NCBI RefSeq assembly: GCF_000720185.1
Contig: NZ_JOIY01000026.1
Location: forward strand, 1 to 64,000
Length of the DNA: 64,000 nt
Reading direction: 5' to 3'
From: Streptomyces sp. NRRL S-340
GTDB taxonomy: Bacteria; Actinomycetota; Actinomycetes; Streptomycetales; Streptomycetaceae
The notes under the pieces are model-generated. The model did no database searches. It saw only the letters and a list, made by a program, of their open reading frames with translations, and was not told the DNA's origin. Every line of letters starts with the position of its first letter. Positions within the stretch are counted from its first letter, which is position 1. Positions 23,036-35,430 of the stretch are shown here, in pieces. The translations under genes were made by a program, and so were the position numbers.

Positions 23036-25162
23036 ATGGCTACCACTTCACTTGACCTGGCCAAGGTGCGCAACATCGGCATCATGGCCCACATCGACGC
23101 GGGCAAGACGACCACCACCGAGCGGATCCTGTTCTACACCGGTGTGTCCTACAAGATCGGTGAGGTCCACGACGGCGCTGCCACCATGGACTGGATGGAG
23201 CAGGAGCAGGAGCGTGGCATCACGATCACCTCTGCTGCCACCACCTGTCACTGGTCGCTGGAAGACGTCGACCACACCATCAACATCATCGACACCCCGG
23301 GCCACGTCGACTTCACCGTCGAGGTGGAGCGCTCCCTGCGCGTGCTCGACGGTGCCGTGACGGTGTTCGACGGCGTCGCCGGTGTCGAGCCCCAGTCCGA
23401 GACGGTGTGGCGTCAGGCGGACCGCTACGGCGTCCCGCGTATCTGCTTCGTGAACAAGCTCGACCGCACGGGTGCCGAGTTCCACCGCTGCGTCGACATG
23501 ATCAGCGACCGCCTGGGCGCGCAGCCGCTGGTCATGCAGCTGCCGATCGGTGCCGAGGCGGACTTCAAGGGCGTCGTCGACCTCGTCACGATGAAGGCCT
23601 TCGTGTGGTCCGCCGAGGCCACCAAGGGCGAGATGTACGACATCGTCGACATCCCGGACACCCACACCGAGGCTGCCGAGGAGTGGCGCGGCAAGCTGCT
23701 CGAGGCCGTCGCGGAGAACGACGAGGAGCTGATGGAGCTGTACCTGGAGGGCACCGAGCCCTCCGTGGAGCAGCTCTACGCGGCGATCCGCCGTATCACC
23801 ATCGCCTCCGGCAAGGGCGACGGCACCACCGTCACCCCTGTGTTCTGCGGCACCGCGTTCAAGAACAAGGGTGTCCAGCCGCTGCTCGACGCGGTCGTGC
23901 GCTACCTGCCCTCCCCGCTCGACGTCGAGGCCATCGAGGGCCACGACGTCCGCGACGCGGAGAAGGTCGTCACGCGCAAGCCGTCGGACGACGAGCCGCT
24001 CGCCGCGCTGGCGTTCAAGATCATGAGCGACCCGCACCTCGGCAAGCTCACCTTCGTCCGTGTGTACTCCGGCCGCCTGGAGTCCGGCACCGCCGTGCTG
24101 AACTCCGTCAAGGGCCGCAAGGAGCGCATCGGCAAGATCTACCGCATGCACGCCAACAAGCGTGAGGAGATCGAGTCGGTGGGCGCCGGCGACATCGTCG
24201 CCGTCATGGGCCTGAAGCAGACCACCACCGGTGAGACGCTCGCGGACGAGAAGAACCCGGTCATCCTGGAGTCCATGGACTTCCCGGCGCCGGTCATCGA
24301 GGTCGCGATCGAGCCCAAGTCCAAGGGTGACCAGGAGAAGCTGGGTGTCGCCATCCAGCGTCTCGCGGAGGAGGACCCCTCCTTCCAGGTCAGCACCAAC
24401 GAGGAGACCGGCCAGACCGTCATCGGCGGTATGGGCGAGCTGCACCTCGAGGTGCTCGTCGACCGCATGAAGCGCGAGTTCAAGGTCGAGGCCAACGTCG
24501 GCAAGCCGCAGGTCGCCTACCGCGAGACGATCCGCAAGGCCGTCGAGCGCGTGGACTACACCCACAAGAAGCAGACCGGTGGTACCGGTCAGTTCGCCAA
24601 GGTGCAGATCGCGATCGAGCCCATCGACAGCGGCGACACGGCGTACGAGTTCGTGAACAAGGTGACCGGTGGCCGCATCCCGAAGGAGTACATCCCTTCG
24701 GTGGACGCCGGTGCGCAGGAGGCCATGCAGTTCGGCATCCTCGCCGGCTACGAGATGACGGGCGTCCGCGTCACGCTTCTCGACGGTGGCTACCACGAGG
24801 TCGACTCCTCCGAGCTGGCGTTCAAGATCGCCGGTTCGCAGGCCTTCAAGGAGGCCGCGCGCAAGGCCAGCCCCGTGCTGCTCGAGCCGATGATGGCCGT
24901 CGAGGTCACCACGCCCGAGGACTACATGGGTGAGGTCATCGGCGACATCAACTCCCGCCGTGGCCAGATCCAGGCCATGGAGGAGCGGGCCGGTGCCCGT
25001 GTCGTGAAGGGCCTGGTGCCCCTCTCGGAGATGTTCGGCTACGTCGGAGACCTCCGCAGCAAGACGTCGGGTCGCGCCAGCTACTCGATGCAGTTCGACT
25101 CCTACGCCGAGGTTCCGCGGAACGTCGCCGAGGAGATCATCGCGAAGGCCAAGGGCGAGTAA
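23036..25162 (+). CDS. fusA: Elongation factor G
   Basis: A ribosome-dependent GTPase driving translocation and, with RRF, recycling. The 708-aa protein shows the five-domain architecture: G1 [15 protein letters not shown] (about residues 19-33), switch-[18 protein letters not shown], then domains II-V ending in the [18 protein letters not shown] segment. The ATG comes after GAGAGAAGACTGAAGCCTT. It lies within the str operon between rpsG and tuf. Confidence 0.98.
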   Translation: MATTSLDLAKVRNIGIMAHIDAGKTTTTERILFYTGVSYKIGEVHDGAATMDWMEQEQERGITITSAATTCHWSLEDVDHTINIIDTPGHVDFTVEVERSLRVLDGAVTVFDGVAGVEPQSETVWRQADRYGVPRICFVNKLDRTGAEFHRCVDMISDRLGAQPLVMQLPIGAEADFKGVVDLVTMKAFVWSAEATKGEMYDIVDIPDTHTEAAEEWRGKLLEAVAENDEELMELYLEGTEPSVEQLYAAIRRITIASGKGDGTTVTPVFCGTAFKNKGVQPLLDAVVRYLPSPLDVEAIEGHDVRDAEKVVTRKPSDDEPLAALAFKIMSDPHLGKLTFVRVYSGRLESGTAVLNSVKGRKERIGKIYRMHANKREEIESVGAGDIVAVMGLKQTTTGETLADEKNPVILESMDFPAPVIEVAIEPKSKGDQEKLGVAIQRLAEEDPSFQVSTNEETGQTVIGGMGELHLEVLVDRMKREFKVEANVGKPQVAYRETIRKAVERVDYTHKKQTGGTGQFAKVQIAIEPIDSGDTAYEFVNKVTGGRIPKEYIPSVDAGAQEAMQFGILAGYEMTGVRVTLLDGGYHEVDSSELAFKIAGSQAFKEAARKASPVLLEPMMAVEVTTPEDYMGEVIGDINSRRGQIQAMEERAGARVVKGLVPLSEMFGYVGDLRSKTSGRASYSMQFDSYAEVPRNVAEEIIAKAKGE

Positions 25163-25205
25163 CTCTTCCGAGTTCCAGCCCGTAGGCTTGACTCCGGAGC
25201 CTCGT

Positions 25206-25247
25206 GGGGCATTCCGCCTCTTCCGCAGGAAGCGGGAGGAATGCCCC
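25206..25247 (+). promoter_or_regulatory. Long hairpin in the fusA-tuf gap
   Basis: GGGGCATTCC (25206-25215) pairs with GGAATGCCCC (25238-25247), and an inner CTTCC/GGAAG helix closes on GCA. There is no T run, so it is more likely an mRNA-stability, processing or attenuation structure than a simple terminator. TTGACT at 25188-25193 could be a -35 for a tuf-specific promoter, but no convincing -10 follows. Confidence 0.5.
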
Positions 25248-25327
25248 CCGGGATCCGGGCCATCCAGCAAAGATCACCTGGCGCCGATGAAGTAAGGCGT
25301 ACAGAACCACTCCACAGGAGGACCCCA

Positions 25328-26521
<1,194 letters not shown>

Positions 26522-26566
26522 CCAAGGTCTGTGGCACCAGCGCACTGAGGTGAGCTGAGCCACTCG

Positions 26567-26602
26567 AAGGGCCCGTACGACTCCGGTCGTACGGGCCCTT
26601 TC
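26567..26602 (+). terminator. str operon terminator
   Basis: AAGGGCCCGTACGAC (26567-26581) pairs perfectly with GTCGTACGGGCCCTT (26586-26600) around a TCCG tetraloop, then T-C-G. Bases 26603-26799 between this hairpin and the protease stop contain no gene that I can support. Confidence 0.88.
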
Positions 26603-26799
26603 GCGTGTCTGCTTCCGCCCGGGACGCGGGCCCCGGCCACCGGGACGTGTCCGGCCGGGCCTGGGGGCGTCTGGACGGACGTCCGGTCCCGGTACGCGGC
26701 GGTCCCGGTACGCCAGAGCGGGCCCGGGCCCCGGACGGGGACCTCGGGCCCGCTCTCGCCCCCCTCGGGCGGACAGTGGTCGGAGTGGGGGGGGCGGGG

Positions 26800-28176
26800 T
26801 CAGGCGCGGGACCAGAGGGCCGGGACGTTCGGGGGTTCCCAGCCGGGCTGGGCCTGGTGGCCCTGGAGGCAGCGGTAGGTGGCGCCGCCGTAGGTGACCG
26901 TGTCGCCGGGCTGGTAGACGGTGCCGGCCGCCCACGTGCCGCCCGGGTCGCCGGGGCCGGGGCCCGGGCCGTCGTCGGCGGTCTTCAGGGTGAGGCCGTA
27001 GTTCGACAGGATCGGGTTGACCGGCTGGAAGAAGGTCGTCCCGCCGCTCGTGCAGTCGCCGGAGCCGCCCGAGGTGACACCCTGGGCCTGGCTGCCGGAG
27101 ACGAAGGAGCCGCCGGAGTCACCGGGTTCGGCGCACACCGAGGTGCGGGTGACACCCGAGACGGTGCCCTCCTGGTAGGTCACGCTGGTGTTCAGCTGCT
27201 GGACGGTGCCGCAGTGCCACCCGGTCGTCGATCCGGAGCGGCACACCGAGGCGCCGACGGTCGCCACCGTGGAGCCGGTGACCTGGAGGTTCTGGCCGTT
27301 CTGGTTGACGTACGGCGTCGCGGTCCAGCTGGAGTTCGTGGCCACCCACGACATGTCGTTGCCGGGGAAGACCGACGCCTGGAAGGTGCCCTGCGCCACC
27401 TGGTTGGCGCCGGTGGTGGTGGAGCCGGCCTGTCCGCAGTGGCCGGCCGAGGCGAAGCCCTGCTGGGTGCCCCGGGTGACCGGGAAGCCGATCGAGCAGC
27501 GGGTGTTGCCGTTGATGTAGTACGCGTCGCCGCCGCGCAGGTCGTACAGCGGCCGGGGGTGCTCGGCCGACTTCACCACCTTGGCCAGCGACCGGTCCAC
27601 CCCGGCGGCGGACAGCAGCTCACGGGCGGCGGCGGGCCGTACGGCCTGCACGACCAGCGTGTCGGTCCGGACGTCGACGTACCACACCGGGGTGTCGAGG
27701 GTGTTGCGGTGCGTGGCGGCACGGTCCAGGCGGGCCTTCGCGGCGTCCAGCGCGGCGAGGGAGTGACGGACGACGACGGCCTCGGCGCCCTGTGCCCTGA
27801 TCGCCGCGGCGTCGGCGGCGTCGGTCGTGGCCACGCTCAGCGCGCCGGAGTCCGCGCCGTGCACCCAGGCGCCCGCGTAGTGCGCGCCGAGCGCGGCCCG
27901 CAGCCGGCCCGCGGTGGCCCCCGCCTCCGCCTCGTTCGCCAGCCGGTGCTCGGCCTGCTGCCGGCCGATGCCGAGATCGCGCTGCATGGCGTTCAGGACG
28001 GCGGCGGAGGTGTCGGCGGTGTGCAGGGTCCGGGCGGCCGACGGCGCCGGCGTCCTCGCCTGCGCGGCGGTGGAGCCCGCGGCCTCGGCGCCGGCCTGTC
28101 CGCTGAGCCCGGTCAGGACCAGTGCGCCCGTCGCCACCACCGCCGCGCAGGCGGCTCTCGTCTGTCTGGGGAGCAT
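26800..28176 (-). CDS. Streptogrisin-C-like secreted serine protease with chitin-binding module
   Basis: A secreted chymotrypsin-fold (S1E) endopeptidase, 458 aa. Signal peptide at residues 1-30; an alpha-lytic-type prodomain (about 45-205) acting as an intramolecular chaperone; a mature domain starting near YDLRGGDAYYING with catalytic His246 (SAGHCG), Asp274 (GNDMSW) and Ser354 (GDSGGS). After a Gly/Pro/Asp linker, a C-terminal CBM5/12-like module of about 45 aa (WAAGTVYQPGDTVTYGG) should bind chitin or a related polymer. This architecture matches SGPC of S. griseus. The ATG at 28176 follows GAGGAGATCC. The upstream LysR gene on the same strand could regulate it. Confidence 0.92.
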   Translation of the reverse strand: MLPRQTRAACAAVVATGALVLTGLSGQAGAEAAGSTAAQARTPAPSAARTLHTADTSAAVLNAMQRDLGIGRQQAEHRLANEAEAGATAGRLRAALGAHYAGAWVHGADSGALSVATTDAADAAAIRAQGAEAVVVRHSLAALDAAKARLDRAATHRNTLDTPVWYVDVRTDTLVVQAVRPAAARELLSAAGVDRSLAKVVKSAEHPRPLYDLRGGDAYYINGNTRCSIGFPVTRGTQQGFASAGHCGQAGSTTTGANQVAQGTFQASVFPGNDMSWVATNSSWTATPYVNQNGQNLQVTGSTVATVGASVCRSGSTTGWHCGTVQQLNTSVTYQEGTVSGVTRTSVCAEPGDSGGSFVSGSQAQGVTSGGSGDCTSGGTTFFQPVNPILSNYGLTLKTADDGPGPGPGDPGGTWAAGTVYQPGDTVTYGGATYRCLQGHQAQPGWEPPNVPALWSRA

Positions 28177-28378
28177 GGGGGATCTCCTCGGTCTCGGTGG
28201 GGAGTGCCGAAACCGTAGGGAGGGCCGTCCGGCGGGCGTAAGCCTTCGGCTGACCCCCTTGCCCGGTGTTATGGAAGGGCTGCGTCCGGCCGGGCGGGTG
28301 TGCGAGCGGGTGGTTCCGCGGGAGCGGGCACGTGCGGACGGCGTCCCGCGGTCACCTGGGTGCGGCGGCCAGCCGTGC

Positions 28379-29350
28379 TCACGGCGGCGCCGTCCCGCCG
28401 GGTCTGCCGCCACCGGCGAGCCAGTCGGCATAGGTGTCGCTGCGGGCGGCCACGGCCGCGTGGGCGCGACGGGCCTGGGCCAGCACCGTGCCCGCGGTGT
28501 CGGCGCGCTGGGTCGCCGGGTGCCAGCCCAGCAGGTGCCGCCACAGCAGCGGGGTGCCGGCCAGCGGCCGGGTGGTGATGCCGGGGGTGGTCGGGAAGGT
28601 GGCCCGGCACAGCCCCACCGCCCGTCCCACCTGCACCAGGTGCACGCAGGAGGCGATGTCCGTCTCGTACATCCGTCCGGGCGTGAACCCGGCGCGGGCA
28701 CAGGCCGCGGTGAAACAGTCGGCGAAACACCCGTCCCCTGGCACGCAGGCCCACTCCTCGTCCGCCAGCTTGGCCAACTCCACTTCGAGGGTGCGGGCGA
28801 GCGGGTGGCCGTCGGCGAGCATGACGAAGACCGGGTCGACGGCGAACTCCTCCCAGGCGAGGTGTTCGGTGCCGGGTGGCGCGGCGGTGCCGCAGGCGCC
28901 GGTGACGGCGTAGTCGAGGCGGCCCTCGGCGAGCAGGGCGGCGAGTTCGCGCTCGGACCAGGAGGCGTGCGTCGACACGTGCAGGTCCGGGGCGGCGGCC
29001 GCCAGCAGGTCGATCAGGGCGCCCAGCAGCGGGCCGTGGGTGCCGCCGAGCCGCAGCCGTTCGGCCTCCCGTCCGCTCCGGCCCCGGGCGAACCGGACGG
29101 CTTCCCGCTGGAGCTCGGTCACCGCCGGCAGGACGATCCGTGCCCGTTCCAGTACCAGCTCGCCCAGCGCGGTGGCGCGCACACCGTGCCGCCCCCGCTC
29201 GAACAGTTCCCCGCCCAGGGCCCGTTCGATACGCCTGAGCTGGGCGCTCAGCGCGGGCTGCGCGAGCCCGAGGACCGTTGCCGCCCTGGTGAGGCTTCCC
29301 GCGTCGGCTATCGCCCGGACCGTCTTGAGATGCCGCAACTCCAGCTCCAT
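28379..29350 (-). CDS. LysR-family transcriptional regulator
   Basis: A DNA-binding regulator of 323 aa. The winged helix is at residues 3-62 (LRHLKTVRAIADAGSLTRAATVLGLAQ, then PALSAQLRRIERALGGELFER), followed by the linker helix and an effector-binding domain of periplasmic-protein fold. The ATG at 29350 gives the standard LysR start; the frame continues upstream as Pro-rich sequence through GC-rich repeats and is rejected. No clear Shine-Dalgarno precedes it. It is 202 bp upstream of the streptogrisin-like gene on the same strand, so control of that protease is plausible but unproven. The effector is unknown. Confidence 0.85.
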   Translation of the reverse strand: MELELRHLKTVRAIADAGSLTRAATVLGLAQPALSAQLRRIERALGGELFERGRHGVRATALGELVLERARIVLPAVTELQREAVRFARGRSGREAERLRLGGTHGPLLGALIDLLAAAAPDLHVSTHASWSERELAALLAEGRLDYAVTGACGTAAPPGTEHLAWEEFAVDPVFVMLADGHPLARTLEVELAKLADEEWACVPGDGCFADCFTAACARAGFTPGRMYETDIASCVHLVQVGRAVGLCRATFPTTPGITTRPLAGTPLLWRHLLGWHPATQRADTAGTVLAQARRAHAAVAARSDTYADWLAGGGRPGGTAPP

Positions 29351-29923
29351 GGAGGGAGCTTGCTGCGCGGGCGGCACAGGGGCAAGGGGTTGGTCCGGAC
29401 CACTGGAAGCACCGGAGGCGCACAGCGGTGAGCGGGCCTCGGCCGCCCTGGCGGGCTTGAGCAGAACCCCGGCGGCGTCGCGGTGGGGGGTGGGGGTGCG
29501 GGATGGGGCCGGCGGGCCGCTGGATGGAGGTGGAGGCGGAGGTGCGGGGCGGAGGCGGAGGTGCGGGGCGGAGGGGGAGGCGGTATCGGAGGCGCGGGGC
29601 GGCGGCAGAGGTGGAAGCGCAGGGCGGCGGCGGAGTCGGTGGTGCTGGGCGGCGGCGGAGGGGGAGTCGGTGGTGCTGGGCGGCGGGTTCGGGCGGCTGC
29701 ACATGGACCATGCGGCGCGGAGGAGGGTGGCCCCCCAGGCTCCGAATCTGGGTACGCGTGCTCATGCGCACCTCTGTGAACGCCTGCTTGGATGAAGCGG
29801 AGCGGGCCGGCGCGGGTCGCCGGCGCACCGTCAGGGGTGAACCTGTCACTGAAGGTAGTTAGAGTTGTGACGGACGGGGCCGCCGCTGCGCGAACACGTG
29901 AACGTACGGGGGAGGACGACGAG
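29351..29923. other. Non-coding stretch with GC-rich tandem repeats
   Basis: The gap between the LysR start and cassette A has no gene I can support. Its centre (about 29480-29690) is purine-rich, low-complexity repeat. TAGTTAGAGT near 29858 lies close to a GTGACG and may mark promoter sequence for cassette A. Confidence 0.5.
29532..29686. repeat. GC-rich imperfect tandem repeats
   Basis: A 19-bp unit (GGAGGCGGAGGTGCGGGGC) occurs twice in direct tandem at 29532-29550 and 29551-29569, with decayed further copies. A 23-bp unit beginning GAGTCGGTGGTGCTGGGC occurs at 29633-29655 and 29664-29686. All copies are G-rich on the plus strand. Confidence 0.75.
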
Positions 29924-30484
29924 TTGACGAGCGATGCTGGGACCGGTGGGGCACTGGGGCCTCTGCTCGGCGGTCTGTTCGGTGCGACGGGTTCCGCCGC
30001 CGCGGCCGTGGGCGCCCAGGCCGACATGGCCACGGAACTGTCCTCGTTCACCAACTTCCAGAAGCGGGTGGACGACCTGATCCGTGATCTCAAGGGATCG
30101 CAGGCAGGCCCGGCCAAGGTCGGCCAGGAGCAGCTCGTCCGCCATCAGTTCGGCGGGGGCGGCGGTGCGTGGGCGGAGGCGACCGGGCTCTATTCGGCGT
30201 ACGAGTCGGTGATCAGCGAGCTGGAGACGCTGTCGAAGCTGCTGTCCGACTCGATGGAGGGCATGGCCATCGCGGTCATGGCCTCGCACAAGGGCTACCA
30301 GAACATCGACCTGGACATCCGTGACCGGATGGCGGCGATCAGCGCCGAGACGAGCAAGCACTACGGCGGGAGCTACGACCCGGCGCTGCCGAAGAAGAGC
30401 CACGGCGGTGGGGGCCAGGGCGGAACGGGTGGACACGACCACGCGGCACAGCCCTCGGCGGGCGACACGGGCGGCACGATCTGA
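29924..30484 (+). CDS. Small helical type VII secretion-associated protein (EspC/WXG-like)
   Basis: A 186-aa protein with no domain I can name with certainty. The TTG at 29924, eight bases after GGAGG, is the best start; the longer frame has no ribosome-binding site. A Gly/Ala-rich N-terminus is followed by a predicted helical hairpin (about 35-145: SSFTNFQKRVDDLIRDLKG, then AYESVISELETLSKLLSDSMEGM and a third helix) and a Gly/His-rich tail. Size, helices and its position 28 bp before a WXG protein and a mycosin suggest a type VII secretion substrate or partner, as inference. There is no signal peptide. Confidence 0.6.
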   Translation: MTSDAGTGGALGPLLGGLFGATGSAAAAVGAQADMATELSSFTNFQKRVDDLIRDLKGSQAGPAKVGQEQLVRHQFGGGGGAWAEATGLYSAYESVISELETLSKLLSDSMEGMAIAVMASHKGYQNIDLDIRDRMAAISAETSKHYGGSYDPALPKKSHGGGGQGGTGGHDHAAQPSAGDTGGTI

Positions 30485-30512
30485 TGGTTCGCACGGGGAC
30501 GGGGGAACTCTG

Positions 30513-32153
30513 ATGGCAGGCACGGGAAGCGGCGGCGGCACGTCCTTCGAGAGCATGAGCCACGAACAGATGCTCGCGTGGCTGGACCAGGCGAACTCGG
30601 GCGAGGTCCAGGCCGCCGCCACTCGCCTGGCCGCGGCCGCGAAGGAGATCCGGAAGATCGCGGAGGAGCTGAAGGTCCGTCCGCAGTGGGTGGAGTGGAA
30701 GGGCGAGGGCGCCGATGCCTTCCGCGCCTGGGCCAACGACCTGGCCAACTCGACGCACCGTCTCGGTGATTTCAGTGAGAACTCCGCGAAGTGGCTGAGC
30801 GAGGCGTCCAACGCGATCGCCACCGCGCAGGTGTCGATCCCGCGGGACACCAAGAGCGCCCACGCGAACCTGGTGGCGGCCACCGCCGCGCACAACGACC
30901 CCGACGCGGCGGCGATCCGCACGAAGTCCGCGGCCGAACTGGCCGCCCTCAAGGCGGACCAGGAGAAGGTCCGCCTCGAGGCGGCGGCCCAGATGCGGAA
31001 GCTGGGACAGTCGTACGAGCACTCGGCGACCCAGATGAACGCCTTGCCGAGACCGAAGTTCCCACCGCCGCCGGCGGTGATCGCGCCTCCACCAGGCATG
31101 CATGGAAGGGACAGCAGCGGCTACGTTTCCCGTCCTACGGGCAGCGGCAGCGGGACAGGACATCTGTCGATGAGCAAGACTGGCGAACTGCACGCCAATC
31201 CACCAGGCAGCTCACCTCACCCAGGGCTGACGGCGGCAGGAACCCCAGAGACTTCGTCGAGTAATACAGGGTTCCCGGGGCACATGCCCTCCCCCGCGGA
31301 CCTGGACCATCACGTGAGCACTGACTCCGTGGGTACGGTGCCGGACTCGGTGGCGCATCCCCACATTGTTACGACTGGGGTCCCGTCGGGTGTGGGCAAC
31401 CCGGATGGTCTTTCTCAGACACACGCGCCAATCATCACACCAGCCCTCCACGGCAGCGTAAGGAATCCGACAGGTTTTGAGCGAGCCGGGCGTGTAGGTC
31501 CAGGGGCGGTCGCGAGACCGAACACAGACCGGGTCGGCCCGGAGGGCAGAGGGAGCGGCCATCTGGGGCCGGGGCGCACGCCCATAGGGCGGACACCGCA
31601 GGTGCCCGGAAAGCCGCTTCCCGGGCAGCCCGAGCCTGCGACCGGACGTACGGCTGGAGGCGTTGCCGGCGGCCGCCCCGTCACTCCACCGGTCAGTCGG
31701 TCCTCAGCTGCACTTCCGCGTGGAACTGTCGTGGGGGCTGAACAGGCGACGGCTAAGGGGCGCAATCAGGCGGCTACCGGTACCACCGGCCCGCTGAGAC
31801 AGAACGTCGGCGGTACGGGGCAGCAAGCGGGCAGCCGCCGTTCCGTTTTCGCATACGGCAAGGCGGTGGGGAGCGAGTCTCCACAGCCCAGCAGGGGCAC
31901 GGCCCGCCGGCCGGTATCAGGCCCGGCGGGTGGTGCCACGAGCGCTGGGGCGCCGGTGCGGGGAGGCGTGGCGGGAGGCACGCCTGCCGGGCGGGCGAAT
32001 GAAGGGCGCAGTGGTGGTGGCTCCGAAACCCGTAGAGCCGCTACGCCTTCGGCCGCTCCGATGAACACCACCGGCAGGCGCTCCGGACGCAAGCGCGACC
32101 GTGAGAAGGAGCGCTCCGACGAACGCCGTGCTGTGCCGCCGGTTGCTGATTGA
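30513..32153 (+). CDS. WXG100-like domain fused to long disordered tail
   Basis: A 546-aa protein. Residues 1-175 form helices around a WxG motif (W62-K-G64 in EWKGEGADAF), like WXG100/ESX proteins. The remaining 370 residues are Pro/Gly/Ser/Thr/Arg-rich and predicted disordered, ending in a strongly basic segment (RRSGRKRDREKERSDERR). The ATG at 30513 follows ACGGGGGAAC. ESX proteins are usually about 100 aa, so the tail is exceptional. It should be a type VII substrate or cell-envelope structural factor; its function is unknown. It is 28 bp before the mycosin gene. Base composition falls towards the 3' end. Confidence 0.7.
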   Translation: MAGTGSGGGTSFESMSHEQMLAWLDQANSGEVQAAATRLAAAAKEIRKIAEELKVRPQWVEWKGEGADAFRAWANDLANSTHRLGDFSENSAKWLSEASNAIATAQVSIPRDTKSAHANLVAATAAHNDPDAAAIRTKSAAELAALKADQEKVRLEAAAQMRKLGQSYEHSATQMNALPRPKFPPPPAVIAPPPGMHGRDSSGYVSRPTGSGSGTGHLSMSKTGELHANPPGSSPHPGLTAAGTPETSSSNTGFPGHMPSPADLDHHVSTDSVGTVPDSVAHPHIVTTGVPSGVGNPDGLSQTHAPIITPALHGSVRNPTGFERAGRVGPGAVARPNTDRVGPEGRGSGHLGPGRTPIGRTPQVPGKPLPGQPEPATGRTAGGVAGGRPVTPPVSRSSAALPRGTVVGAEQATAKGRNQAATGTTGPLRQNVGGTGQQAGSRRSVFAYGKAVGSESPQPSRGTARRPVSGPAGGATSAGAPVRGGVAGGTPAGRANEGRSGGGSETRRAATPSAAPMNTTGRRSGRKRDREKERSDERRAVPPVAD

Positions 32154-32181
32154 CGGCCTTGAGAGAAGGCGAGAGGAAACC

Positions 32182-35258
<3,077 letters not shown>

Positions 35259-35307
35259 CAGAAGCGCGAGGGAGCGTCCGCACCCCGTCCGCGCCCCCGG
35301 TACGCGA

Positions 35308-35351
35308 CCGCGCCCCGCCCTGGAGGTCGTACCCTCCGGGGCGGGGCGCGG
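35308..35351. terminator. Bidirectional terminator between gdhA and the efflux gene
   Basis: CCGCGCCCCGCC pairs with GGCGGGGCGCGG, and GGAGG with CCTCC inside it, closing on a short TCGTAC loop. It is very GC-rich with no T run on either strand, and lies between convergent genes. Confidence 0.75.
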
Positions 35352-35409
35352 ACATGTGTGCGTGAGCCGGGACGTGTGTCCGTCACCGGGACGTGTGTGC
35401 GTCAGCCGG
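35351..35409. repeat. Three tandem copies of a 20-bp unit
   Basis: Units starting GACATGTGTGCGTGAGCCGG (35351-35370), then a 19-bp variant (35371-35389) and a third copy (35390-35409), differing by a few bases. They lie in the 3' flank of the efflux gene. Confidence 0.75.
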
Positions 35410-35430
35410 GACCGGGCGCTCCAGCCGGGG

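Noticed and set aside
23048..25270. A 740-codon minus-strand frame opposite fusA
   Set aside because: Same GC-frame artefact; low-complexity Leu/Val/Asp/Arg translation and no ribosome-binding site.
28177..28701. N-terminal extension of the streptogrisin-like protease frame to 633 aa
   Set aside because: It would overlap the LysR gene and place the signal peptide internally; the ATG at 28176 has a good ribosome-binding site and an N-terminal signal peptide.
29480..29690. CRISPR-like appearance of the GC-rich repeats
   Set aside because: Units are short, direct and without unique spacers; no cas genes anywhere in the window.
29351..29704. Pro-rich N-terminal extension of the LysR frame
   Set aside because: It is the translation of GC-rich repeats and precedes the canonical LysR N-terminus.
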